A DNA stretch of 28,451 bases from Bacteroidales bacterium (GTDB taxonomy: Bacteria > Bacteroidota > Bacteroidia > Bacteroidales > JAGOPY01), in contig DAOWEV010000014.1 in assembly GCA_030638325.1 (NCBI GenBank), positions 1 through 28,451 of the forward strand, given 5' to 3'. Positions 7,696 through 15,604 of the stretch are shown here, one piece after another; position 1 is the stretch's first letter, and every line of letters starts with the position of its first letter. Both the position numbers and the translations under genes were made by a program. The notes beneath the pieces are model-generated. The model had not been told where the DNA came from. It searched no databases and was given only the letters and a program-made list of their open reading frames with translations.

Positions 7696-8727
7696 ATGCT
7701 CAGGTTTGAGAACATAGAATATTTGTATGCCTTATTGATGCTGCCGGTCTTTATGGTCATGTACCTGCTCTTCGTCCTGTGGAAAAACAAGGCTTTGAAG
7801 CGATATGGTGACTTGAAAGTAACCAGGCAATTGATGCCGTATATGTCGAAGGACAGGAAAATTATCAAGTTCATATTATTGATGGCCTCCTGGGTGTTAC
7901 TTGTGATTGGGCTGGCAAATCCACAGATCGGTTCCAGGCTGGAGAAGGTTGAGCGCAAGGGAGCCGATCTGATGATCGCCCTGGATGTCTCCAACAGCAT
8001 GCTTGCACAAGACATCCGGCCCGATAGGCTGACACGGGCCAAACAGGCCATTTCCAGACTGGTTGATAAACTCAGCGGCGACCGGATAGGCATCATAGTG
8101 TTCGCCGGCAGAGCTTATACCCAGCTGCCCATCACCTCAGACTACGCCGCAGCAAAAATGTTCCTTTCTTCAATATCGACTGAAATTGTACCGGTGCAGG
8201 GAACGGCTATCGGGGATGCGATTGAACTGGCTTCAGGATCATTTAAAGACGATACACATAGTAAAGTCATCATCATCATTACGGATGGTGAAAACAATGA
8301 AGGCGATGCCCTTCAGGCAGCAACCGAAACAGCATCAGAAGGGATCAGGATTTACACTATTGGGATGGGCCTTGCAGATGGCGCTCCTATTCCCATGTAT
8401 AATCAACACAAACAAATAACAGGCTATAAAAAGGATAAAAAAGGCACTACTGTGATATCCAAACTGGACGAGACCATGTTACAGCAAATTGCTTCAGCAG
8501 GGAACGGGGTGTTTGTGATGGCTAACAACCAGCGAGACGGTCTCGACAAAGTGCTTCAGGAAATCGATATGCTGGACAAAACGGAATTTGAAACCCAAAT
8601 GTTTTCGGATTATGAAGATCGTTTCCAGTATTTTATAGGATTCGCAATATTCTTACTGATCCTGGAGTTTTTAATTTTTGAAAGAAAAAGTAAATTAGCT
8701 GCTAAAATCAAATTGTTTTCAAGATAA
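7696..8727 (+). CDS. batB: BatB, vWA-domain aerotolerance protein
   Basis: The 343-residue paralogue of BatA has an N-terminal helix (about 9-28), a second helix (57-74), the vWA domain with an intact MIDAS (DVSNS 97-101, T170 in QGTAIGD, D197 in ITDG) and a C-terminal helix. Between MIDAS positions it carries the usual GDRIGIIVFAGRAYTQLP segment. It is expected in the inner membrane with the vWA domain exposed, paired with BatA. The ATG at 7696 gives the standard N-terminus. It is 26 bases after batA and 7 bases before batC, consistent with one transcript. Confidence 0.92.
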   Translation: MLRFENIEYLYALLMLPVFMVMYLLFVLWKNKALKRYGDLKVTRQLMPYMSKDRKIIKFILLMASWVLLVIGLANPQIGSRLEKVERKGADLMIALDVSNSMLAQDIRPDRLTRAKQAISRLVDKLSGDRIGIIVFAGRAYTQLPITSDYAAAKMFLSSISTEIVPVQGTAIGDAIELASGSFKDDTHSKVIIIITDGENNEGDALQAATETASEGIRIYTIGMGLADGAPIPMYNQHKQITGYKKDKKGTTVISKLDETMLQQIASAGNGVFVMANNQRDGLDKVLQEIDMLDKTEFETQMFSDYEDRFQYFIGFAIFLLILEFLIFERKSKLAAKIKLFSR

Positions 8728-8734
8728 TTCAGAC

Positions 8735-9484
8735 ATGTACAGACTTCCATTCATATTATCCATATTGTTCGTAAGCTCATTGCTATACGGGCAGCAGGAA
8801 AACAAACTGATCAGAAGAGGCAATAATCAGTACGAAGAAGGTAATTACAAAGAAGCCGGGGTGTTATACCTGAAGTCGATGGATACAAAAGACCCCACAT
8901 TTAAAGGGGCTTTCAACCTGGGTGATGCCTGGTACAAACAGGAAATCTATGACCAGGCAGCAATTGCTTTTGATTCCCTGAAAGATCTTGACCTGGATAA
9001 AGAAACGCGGGCTCAGACTTATTATAACCTGGGAAATTCACTGCTGAAGCTCTCACAGGATACCACCCAACAGGTTCAGCAAAGCCTGCCGGCAAGCATC
9101 GAAGCTTTTAAGAGTTCGTTGAGGCTTGACCCCAGGGATGAGGAAGCCAAATATAACCTGGCCTACGCACAAAACCTGCTTCGTGAGCAACAGCAGCAAC
9201 AACAAAACCAGGATCAGGATCAAAACCAGGACCAAAACAAAGATCAAAAACAGGACCAGGAGCAGGAACAGGAACAAAACGAACAGGAAAAGCAGGATCA
9301 ACAGGAGCAGCAGGAGCAGCAGAAAAAAGACCAGCAGCAACAGCCACAGCCCCAGGAAATATCAAAGGAAGATGCCGAACGCATACTGGAAGCCCTGAAA
9401 AATGATGAAAAAGAAACGATGGAAAATCTCAAAAAAGCAAAAGTGAAAGCTGCTTCTACCGGAAAAAGGGAGATCGACTGGTAA
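8735..9484 (+). CDS. batC: BatC, TPR protein with a glutamine-rich linker
   Basis: The 249-residue secreted or periplasmic protein has a signal peptide (1-20), about three TPR repeats (23-148, including YYNLGNSLLKL and AKYNLAYAQNLL), a Gln/Asp/Glu-rich linker (about 151-207) and a short charged C-terminal helix ending KREIDW, which is conserved in BatC. The linker DNA is a run of CAG/CAA/GAT codons and may vary in length between strains. TPRs suggest protein binding to BatA/BatB or BatE. It is 7 bases downstream of batB. Confidence 0.9.
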   Translation: MYRLPFILSILFVSSLLYGQQENKLIRRGNNQYEEGNYKEAGVLYLKSMDTKDPTFKGAFNLGDAWYKQEIYDQAAIAFDSLKDLDLDKETRAQTYYNLGNSLLKLSQDTTQQVQQSLPASIEAFKSSLRLDPRDEEAKYNLAYAQNLLREQQQQQQNQDQDQNQDQNKDQKQDQEQEQEQNEQEKQDQQEQQEQQKKDQQQQPQPQEISKEDAERILEALKNDEKETMENLKKAKVKAASTGKREIDW

Positions 9485-9531
9485 AATGAAGCCATTATAA
9501 TTATTAATTTTGAATCCTCTTTTAGATAAAG

Positions 9532-11376
9532 ATGTTAACTAAATACATAAGCTGCTTCCTGGTTCTGCTGCTTTTACCGGCAGTTTTTCACAGCCTGAAT
9601 GCCCAGGACGTAGTATTTACTGCATCCGCAAAAAACAACGTCCGGGAGGGGGAACAATTTCGATTGGTATATACTGTGAACGGGCAGGGGTCCGGATTTT
9701 CTGCTCCGAAATTCGATGGGTTCAGGGTACTCAGCGGGCCCAATTCATCTACCAATCAAAGCTATTCTATCGTGAACGGGAGGGTGACACAATCATATGA
9801 GGTCTCCTATACCTATTATCTTCAAGCCACAAAGCCTGGTGAGTATAAAATTCCTTCGGCCGGTATAATTGTCAATGGCAAAAAAATCCAGTCAAATACG
9901 CTCACCATCAATGTCATTAAATCTTCCCAAAAAGCTACCGGGGGGAGCGCGTCTCAATCCGGGAATCAGCAGGGAATTAATAATGATGATGTCTTCATAA
10001 AAGCCATTATCGACAAAAAAAATCCATTCCAGGGAGAACAGGTGATCATTACCTATAAGATCTATACCCGGCTGCCGATCTCCCAGATAAGCGTTGAAAA
10101 GCTATCCTCTTTCCCGGGATTCTGGTACAAAGACCTGCTTGAGAACAATGATCGTATGCAGCAACATAATGAAGTGATCAACGGCGAACAATATGTGGTA
10201 GCCGACATGCGAAAGATCGCCCTTTTTCCGCAGCGGAGCGGAAAGATCGAGATTGAGCCCATGCAACTTAATTGCCTTGCCCAGGTAAAAACTCAAGCCA
10301 CCCAACAACGGGATCCATTTTTCGATAGTTTCTTCAATGACCCTTTCTTCAGCAGAAACATGAGGAATGTCCAGTTGAAATTAAGCTCAAATTCAGTTAA
10401 GATCAATGTTAAACCTCTTCCCTTGAATAACAAACCTGCTGATTTCAATGGAGCAGTCGGATCATACAAGCTGAAAACGGAAGTCGACCGGACAAGCCTG
10501 AAAGCGAATGAGGCCATCAACCTGCAGGTGACCATCTCGGGCAGTGGAAATATTGAACTGATTGATGAATTAGCATTTGATTTTCCTCCTGATTTTGAAG
10601 TTTATGATCCGAAAATATCAAACCGGATCAATAAGAGGTCATCCGGCATTTCAGGGACAAGAACTTTTGAATATCTGATCATTCCCAGAAATGCAGGAGA
10701 TTTCAGGATAAAACCCTCCAGGTTCATATATTTCGATCCCAAAAAGCGTGATTATGTGAGGCTTACTACCCCGGAATTTAACTTTCACGTTGAGAAAAGT
10801 GATAAGTCTGCCACTACCATTACTTATAGTGGTATCAGTCAGAAAGATATTCAGTTCATCGGGAGTGATATCAGGCATATAAAAAGTTATCCCTTTGCCC
10901 TGACGGGTATCAATGTTTTCTTTTTCAGATCCACCTTGTTTTATCTGCTGCTACTTATTCCACTAACAGTTTTTATAAGCACTCTCGTAATATGGCGTTA
11001 TATGGCAAGAAGAAAAAGCAACGTCAGACTGATGAAAAACAAAAAGGCTACCAGGGTTGCAAGAAAGAGTCTCAAAAAGGCAAATAAATACCTGAAAAAC
11101 AATCAATCCGGTGAATTTTACATCGAAATTTCAAGAGCATTATGGGGATATCTCAGCGATAAATTCAATATTCCGCTTTCAGCATTATCCATGGAATCTG
11201 TGAGCAGTCACCTCAAAAAAACGAATGTACCGGAAGGTACTATAATGGCTTTTCAGGAAGTTCTGAATAATTGTGAGTATGCAAGGTTTGCGCCGGGTGA
11301 CAGTAGCCTGAAAATGAATGAAATCTATTTGCAGGCCTTGAGTATCATCAGTAAAATTGAAAATGAATTAAAATAG
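9532..11376 (+). CDS. batD: BatD, oxygen-tolerance family membrane protein
   Basis: The 614-residue protein has a signal peptide (1-24, cut after LNAQ), tandem beta-sandwich domains in the periplasm beginning VVFTASAKNNVREGEQFRLVY, and a single transmembrane helix near 465-488 followed by a basic cytoplasmic domain of about 120 residues. This layout and length are typical of the BatD family. It is likely the large periplasmic scaffold of the Bat complex. The gap from batC is 47 bases, and batE follows with almost no gap. Nothing in it is broken or missing. Confidence 0.92.
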   Translation: MLTKYISCFLVLLLLPAVFHSLNAQDVVFTASAKNNVREGEQFRLVYTVNGQGSGFSAPKFDGFRVLSGPNSSTNQSYSIVNGRVTQSYEVSYTYYLQATKPGEYKIPSAGIIVNGKKIQSNTLTINVIKSSQKATGGSASQSGNQQGINNDDVFIKAIIDKKNPFQGEQVIITYKIYTRLPISQISVEKLSSFPGFWYKDLLENNDRMQQHNEVINGEQYVVADMRKIALFPQRSGKIEIEPMQLNCLAQVKTQATQQRDPFFDSFFNDPFFSRNMRNVQLKLSSNSVKINVKPLPLNNKPADFNGAVGSYKLKTEVDRTSLKANEAINLQVTISGSGNIELIDELAFDFPPDFEVYDPKISNRINKRSSGISGTRTFEYLIIPRNAGDFRIKPSRFIYFDPKKRDYVRLTTPEFNFHVEKSDKSATTITYSGISQKDIQFIGSDIRHIKSYPFALTGINVFFFRSTLFYLLLLIPLTVFISTLVIWRYMARRKSNVRLMKNKKATRVARKSLKKANKYLKNNQSGEFYIEISRALWGYLSDKFNIPLSALSMESVSSHLKKTNVPEGTIMAFQEVLNNCEYARFAPGDSSLKMNEIYLQALSIISKIENELK

Positions 11377-11393
11377 TAGTGCCTTTTAATATT

Positions 11394-12149
11394 ATGATGA
11401 AACGAGAATTATTTATATTGATCCTTTTCCTGCAGACTGTTGTTCTGTTTGGGTCCAATGATTCGCTGATCATAAAAGGAAACCTGGCATACAATGAAGG
11501 ACTTTACAATGATGCTGTGGAAAGTTATGAAAAAGTCATTGGATCAGGATATGAATCAGCGGAATTGTATTATAATCTTGGAAATTCATTGTTCAAGTTG
11601 AATGATATGCCAGCGGCTATCCTCTATTATGAAAAAGCCAGAAAAATAGCTCCGAAAAACGAGGACATCAATTATAATCTGAGCCTGGCAAACAGCAGGA
11701 TCATCGACAAGATTGAGGCCGTTCCGGAATTCTTCCTGAAGCAGTGGTGGAACCAGTTAAAAGAACTATTTTCTGTGGATACGTGGGCTGTATCCGGCAT
11801 TACAGCATTTGTAATTTCCCTTTTAATGGCCCTGGTATTCTTTTTGTCGGGATCCATCTTCCTTCGGAAGGGGACCTTCTGGACAGGCATATTTATGTTA
11901 CTGATTACCGTGATCTCATTTACGATTGCCATCCAGAAATACAATCAATATACACAACATAATGAAGCCATTGTTTTTACCCCAACCGTAACTGTTAAGA
12001 GTTCTCCGAGTGAAGGAAGTGTGGATCTTTTTGTAATCCATGAAGGAACAAAAGTTAAAATATCCGACCATGTGGAAGGCTGGAGTGAGATCAGGATTGC
12101 AGACGGCAGCGTCGGCTGGGTCAGGAACACTGCTTTTAAAACCATCTGA
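11394..12149 (+). CDS. batE: BatE, TPR plus SH3-type membrane protein
   Basis: The protein has about 251 residues: a signal peptide (KRELFILILFLQTVVLFGS), two or three TPRs (YNEGLYNDAVESYEKVIGSG and following), two transmembrane helices, and a C-terminal bacterial SH3 domain (about the last 65 residues, ending GWVRNTAFKTI). A GTG at 11379 opens the frame further upstream, but ATG 11394 or 11397 puts the signal peptide at the N-terminus, so I chose 11394. It is the last gene of the operon; the stop is followed within 15 bases by a long C/T-rich array. Confidence 0.88.
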   Translation: MMKRELFILILFLQTVVLFGSNDSLIIKGNLAYNEGLYNDAVESYEKVIGSGYESAELYYNLGNSLFKLNDMPAAILYYEKARKIAPKNEDINYNLSLANSRIIDKIEAVPEFFLKQWWNQLKELFSVDTWAVSGITAFVISLLMALVFFLSGSIFLRKGTFWTGIFMLLITVISFTIAIQKYNQYTQHNEAIVFTPTVTVKSSPSEGSVDLFVIHEGTKVKISDHVEGWSEIRIADGSVGWVRNTAFKTI

Positions 12150-12163
12150 ACCCATCATTTCAA

Positions 12164-12396
12164 CTCTCATTTCTCATCTCTCTCTCAGTCCCTTAGTCCC
12201 TCATTCTCTTAATCTCTCAGTCCCTTAGTCTCTTAGTCCCTTAGTCCCTTAGTCCCTTAGTCCCTTAGTCCCTTAGTCCCTTAGTCTCTTAGTCCCTTAG
12301 TCCCTTAGTCCCTTAGTCTCTCCCGTCTTCAGTCTTCGGTCTTCGGACTTCCGTATTCGGTCTTCCAACTCTCATCTCTCATCTCTCAACTCTCAC
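12164..12396 (+). repeat. 17-unit AGTCCCTT octamer array with flanking heptamers
   Basis: Seventeen unbroken octamers run from 12187 to 12322, twelve of them exactly AGTCCCTT and the rest one to three changes away. Before them are TCTCATT-type units. After them come GTCTTCGGTCTTCGGACTTCC-like units and then TCTCATC/TCTCAAC units (to 12396). The plus-strand transcript of batE would run into a C/U-rich sequence with almost no G. The rest of the 440 bp gap holds a promoter (12435-12463) and an AT-rich leader. Confidence 0.95.
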
Positions 12397-12434
12397 CGTT
12401 TACTTACTATTAATTACCGAAAACTGATTGCAAC

Positions 12435-12463
12435 TTGGATTTTTTTTATTAAGCTTATCTTTG
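12435..12463 (+). promoter_or_regulatory. Promoter for the T9SS cargo pair
   Basis: A -7 element TATCTTTG (12456-12463) matches TAnnTTTG, and TTGG at 12435-12438 matches the -33 TTTG core with 18 bases between TTG and TA, near the usual spacing. Transcription would start near 12470, giving a leader of about 120 AT-rich bases before the ATG at 12590. Confidence 0.6.
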
Positions 12464-12589
12464 TGTTACTTAATGAATTAGCTATTTTGTTGAAAATTTA
12501 ATTGCACTTTCTTGCACATATATAAAAAAGATGTAACTTGTGCCTCTTAATCAAATTTTGAATTTTTCTAAAAATCAAATCATACTGAT

Positions 12590-15568
12590 ATGAAGAACAG
12601 ACTTTTACACTTTGTCCTTTTCATTTTAACAATTGGATTTGCTGTCATCTTTATCTCTGCAGCTCTCATTGATGAAGGGAAAAAACCAACTTCAACAAAA
12701 ACCCCCCTTCAATATCTAAGCATGTTAAAAGCAAATCAGGGTACTGGCCAGATCAATCTGTCAGATGTGCTGTTGGCCAGACAGCAAGTTGCCGGTAACG
12801 CCATGAACAATCCTGGCAGGTCTTTTGAATTTAATTGGAAAGAGAGAGGCCCGAATAACCTGGGCGGAAGAACAAGGGCTCTGTTATTTGACAATCAGGA
12901 TGAAACAGGCAATACGGTTTTTGCCGGCAGTGTCATGGGAGGCCTTTTTAAATCTGATGATATGAGCGACAATTGGTATAAAATCAATGAAAATAACGCT
13001 AACCTTCATGTAAGCTGCCTGACCCAGACTGCCAGCGGGGTCATTTATGCAGGTACAGGAGAAGGATTTACTGTTGAGGAATATATCCTTCTTGGCGATT
13101 GGGGATATAGTGGTGGATTCATAGGCTCCGGGATCTGGAAATCTACAGATGGACAAACATTTACGCAACTGGCATCTACCCAACCGGGAGAAGAAGACTG
13201 GGTCTTCGTAAATGAACTGGCGGCCGATATTGAGAGGGTTTTCACTTCCACAAATACAGGATTGAAATATTCCACCGACGGGGGAAACACATGGCAACTA
13301 ACTATGACCAACCTCGGAGAAGAGTTGTCTGCCAATTCACAGGATGTTAAAATCGGCCCTGACGGATCCATCGTTACAGTAGTCGACAACCTTTGTTATG
13401 TTTCACCTGACGGAAACGCATCTAACTTTGTGCTGCATTCCACTGATTCTACCTACGACCTTCCCAACGATGGTGTCGGCAGGATAGAATTTGCCATAGC
13501 GCCTACCGATCCGAATATAATTTATGCTGTTGTCGTATCACGCCAGGGCGCGTTGTTCAATGTATACCGTTCCAACGACAAAGGATTTACCTGGTATATT
13601 ATCGGGCCCGGGGGAAGCTCAAATTTCAATATTTTTAATACCGGATCAAACACCAGTGACGGGGTCGGCCTCTATAGCTGCGCCATACAGGTGTTCCCGA
13701 ATGACCCTGACCGTATCCTGCTGGGAGGGATTGATACCTGGGAAGGCACAAAGGTTGATGAGGAGGGATTGTTCAACTGGGCACTCAGGTCCAGAAGCAC
13801 CAACATTAACTGGCTCCAAACCCAGTTTCTTTTTGAAGGGCAGCATGCTTACTTATTCAAACCTGATAACAATAACACTTTCCTGGTTGGAACAAATGGG
13901 GGAATTTCCGCCGGAACAATGAGTGGAACCGATATTGAATTCAATCTCAAAAATAAGAATTATTTAGGGTCGCAGTTCTATACCGTTACTTATACTGCTA
14001 CTGATGATATAATTGGAGGCGGAGCCCAGGATGTTGGCTCCATTGTTAATGGCTTTAGTTTTACCAGTGACCCTGACAGAGGCTGGGACATATGGGTTAC
14101 GCCATTTCTTTTTACTGACGGTAAAACAGGAGGTTATATTAATTACTCTATCATCTACCCTTCTGCTGTCATGTATTCAAGAACCCCGCACCCGGCAAAA
14201 GACGGAAATATTGAAACCTTTGTAAGAAGAAATGAATATGGCGGCTTTCCCGACTGGTCACCCAATATGTTTGATGATCAATACAGCAGTAATCTGTTTC
14301 TTTCTCCTTTTGCCCTGTGGGAATCCTTTGACGATCCCGTGAGCGGTGACTCTGCTGAATTTATACCTCCAACGGATATTGCGGTTGGGGAAACCTGGTG
14401 GGTCGCAAGCAGCACTATGGGGCGGCCTTTCCAACATACTTTCACCGAGCCAGCAACGGAACTTGATACCGTTTTAGTCTATGATCCGATATCGTCAAAA
14501 TTCTTTATTGGCGGTGAAGACCAGGTGCTGATGACAAAAGACGTGCTGCGTTTTAATGTTGATCCCGAATGGTTTGTGATCTCTGATAAAGATCATAGCG
14601 GTATTGAAGGGAAACCTCAAAGTATGGCTTATTCTTCTGATGCAAACTTCCTGTTTGTGGGAACCCAGGAAGGAAAACTGTACCGCATGTCAAATATTGC
14701 GTCTGCCTATGATTACGACCGGGCTGATGTAAAAAGTCCATATTGCATTATCTCCACCTATCGTATTCCTGTTTATCTTCCGGGAACCAGCGATGAGATC
14801 ACACAGGTCATCACTTCGGTGGCAGTTGATCCAAATAACGCTGACAGGGTGGTCATCACGCTGGCAAATTACGGAAATGAACACTATGTTTATATGACTG
14901 ATAACGCTTTAAGCGATAATCCTGAGTTTCATTCTATTATGGGAGACCCGGAGAATGGTGGATTACCCCGGATGCCGGCTTACGCTTCGCTGATTGAAAT
15001 GGACCCAAATAATAACCTCGTTATCATTGGTACTGAATACGGTATTTATGTTTCTGAGAATGCCGGTTCCGGCAGTCCTGTATGGACTTCTCAAAACGGT
15101 GGCTTTGGCAAAGTTCCTGTAATGATGCTGAAACAACAAACCCTGCGGAAAGCAAACGATACTATTTTTATCAGCGGTGGGGATGATGAAATATGGTACG
15201 GAGTGGATAATTATGGAGTCATCTATGGAGCCACTTATGGCAGAGGCCTGATGTCGCTGAATGAATTCCAGAAACCTGTCGGCATAAATGAACTTTTCCC
15301 CGGCTTAGCCAACCAGGCAGACTTTGAGCTTTATCCAAACCCGGCCGGTGATCAGGTAGTCGTATCCCTGGAAAACGAATCTACTGTGAGTGTCACATTC
15401 AATATTTACAACCTGAACGGGCAGCTAATTAAACAAGCAGATCAGGGCAGCATGCCGAAAGGAAAACATGAAATCCGGGTTAATTGCAGCGATCTGACTA
15501 CAGGCACATATATATTTCAGGTTATCAGGGGCAAATCCGGCTCTTCATCCAAGTTGATCATTTTTTAA
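12590..15568 (+). CDS. T9SS-secreted beta-propeller protein (sortilin/BNR-like) with type A sorting domain
   Basis: The 992-residue protein has an N-terminal signal peptide (to about residue 25). The large body carries Asp-box-like motifs such as STDGQTFTQ (near 184), STDGGNTWQ (near 228) and SNDKGFTWY (near 328), typical of sialidase/sortilin-like propellers. Residues 912-992 form a T9SS type A sorting domain, opening FELYPNPAGD and ending KLIIF. It should cross the outer membrane through the type IX system and be released or anchored at the surface. No catalytic residues are recognisable, so an adhesive, structural or substrate-binding role is as likely as an enzymatic one. The ATG at 12590 is well placed for the signal peptide. 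The next gene, 36 bases on, is also T9SS cargo. Confidence 0.88.
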   Translation: MKNRLLHFVLFILTIGFAVIFISAALIDEGKKPTSTKTPLQYLSMLKANQGTGQINLSDVLLARQQVAGNAMNNPGRSFEFNWKERGPNNLGGRTRALLFDNQDETGNTVFAGSVMGGLFKSDDMSDNWYKINENNANLHVSCLTQTASGVIYAGTGEGFTVEEYILLGDWGYSGGFIGSGIWKSTDGQTFTQLASTQPGEEDWVFVNELAADIERVFTSTNTGLKYSTDGGNTWQLTMTNLGEELSANSQDVKIGPDGSIVTVVDNLCYVSPDGNASNFVLHSTDSTYDLPNDGVGRIEFAIAPTDPNIIYAVVVSRQGALFNVYRSNDKGFTWYIIGPGGSSNFNIFNTGSNTSDGVGLYSCAIQVFPNDPDRILLGGIDTWEGTKVDEEGLFNWALRSRSTNINWLQTQFLFEGQHAYLFKPDNNNTFLVGTNGGISAGTMSGTDIEFNLKNKNYLGSQFYTVTYTATDDIIGGGAQDVGSIVNGFSFTSDPDRGWDIWVTPFLFTDGKTGGYINYSIIYPSAVMYSRTPHPAKDGNIETFVRRNEYGGFPDWSPNMFDDQYSSNLFLSPFALWESFDDPVSGDSAEFIPPTDIAVGETWWVASSTMGRPFQHTFTEPATELDTVLVYDPISSKFFIGGEDQVLMTKDVLRFNVDPEWFVISDKDHSGIEGKPQSMAYSSDANFLFVGTQEGKLYRMSNIASAYDYDRADVKSPYCIISTYRIPVYLPGTSDEITQVITSVAVDPNNADRVVITLANYGNEHYVYMTDNALSDNPEFHSIMGDPENGGLPRMPAYASLIEMDPNNNLVIIGTEYGIYVSENAGSGSPVWTSQNGGFGKVPVMMLKQQTLRKANDTIFISGGDDEIWYGVDNYGVIYGATYGRGLMSLNEFQKPVGINELFPGLANQADFELYPNPAGDQVVVSLENESTVSVTFNIYNLNGQLIKQADQGSMPKGKHEIRVNCSDLTTGTYIFQVIRGKSGSSSKLIIF

Positions 15569-15604
15569 ACATCATATTTTGAAAACTAATTAAACATTTC
15601 TAAG

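Noticed and set aside
9053..9495. Long minus- and alternate-frame ORFs over batC
   Set aside because: They are low-complexity shadows of the Gln-rich CAG/CAA codon run of batC (poly-Leu, Ser/Cys or Lys/Thr) and have no domain of their own.
12040..12228. Plus-strand ORF spanning the end of batE and the start of the octamer array
   Set aside because: It is out of frame with batE and ends in repeat sequence.
12187..12322. CRISPR-like array
   Set aside because: The units are contiguous 8 bp repeats with no spacers and no cas genes nearby.
13045..13389. 114-codon minus-strand ORF inside the first T9SS gene
   Set aside because: It is a shadow of a well-supported long coding frame.
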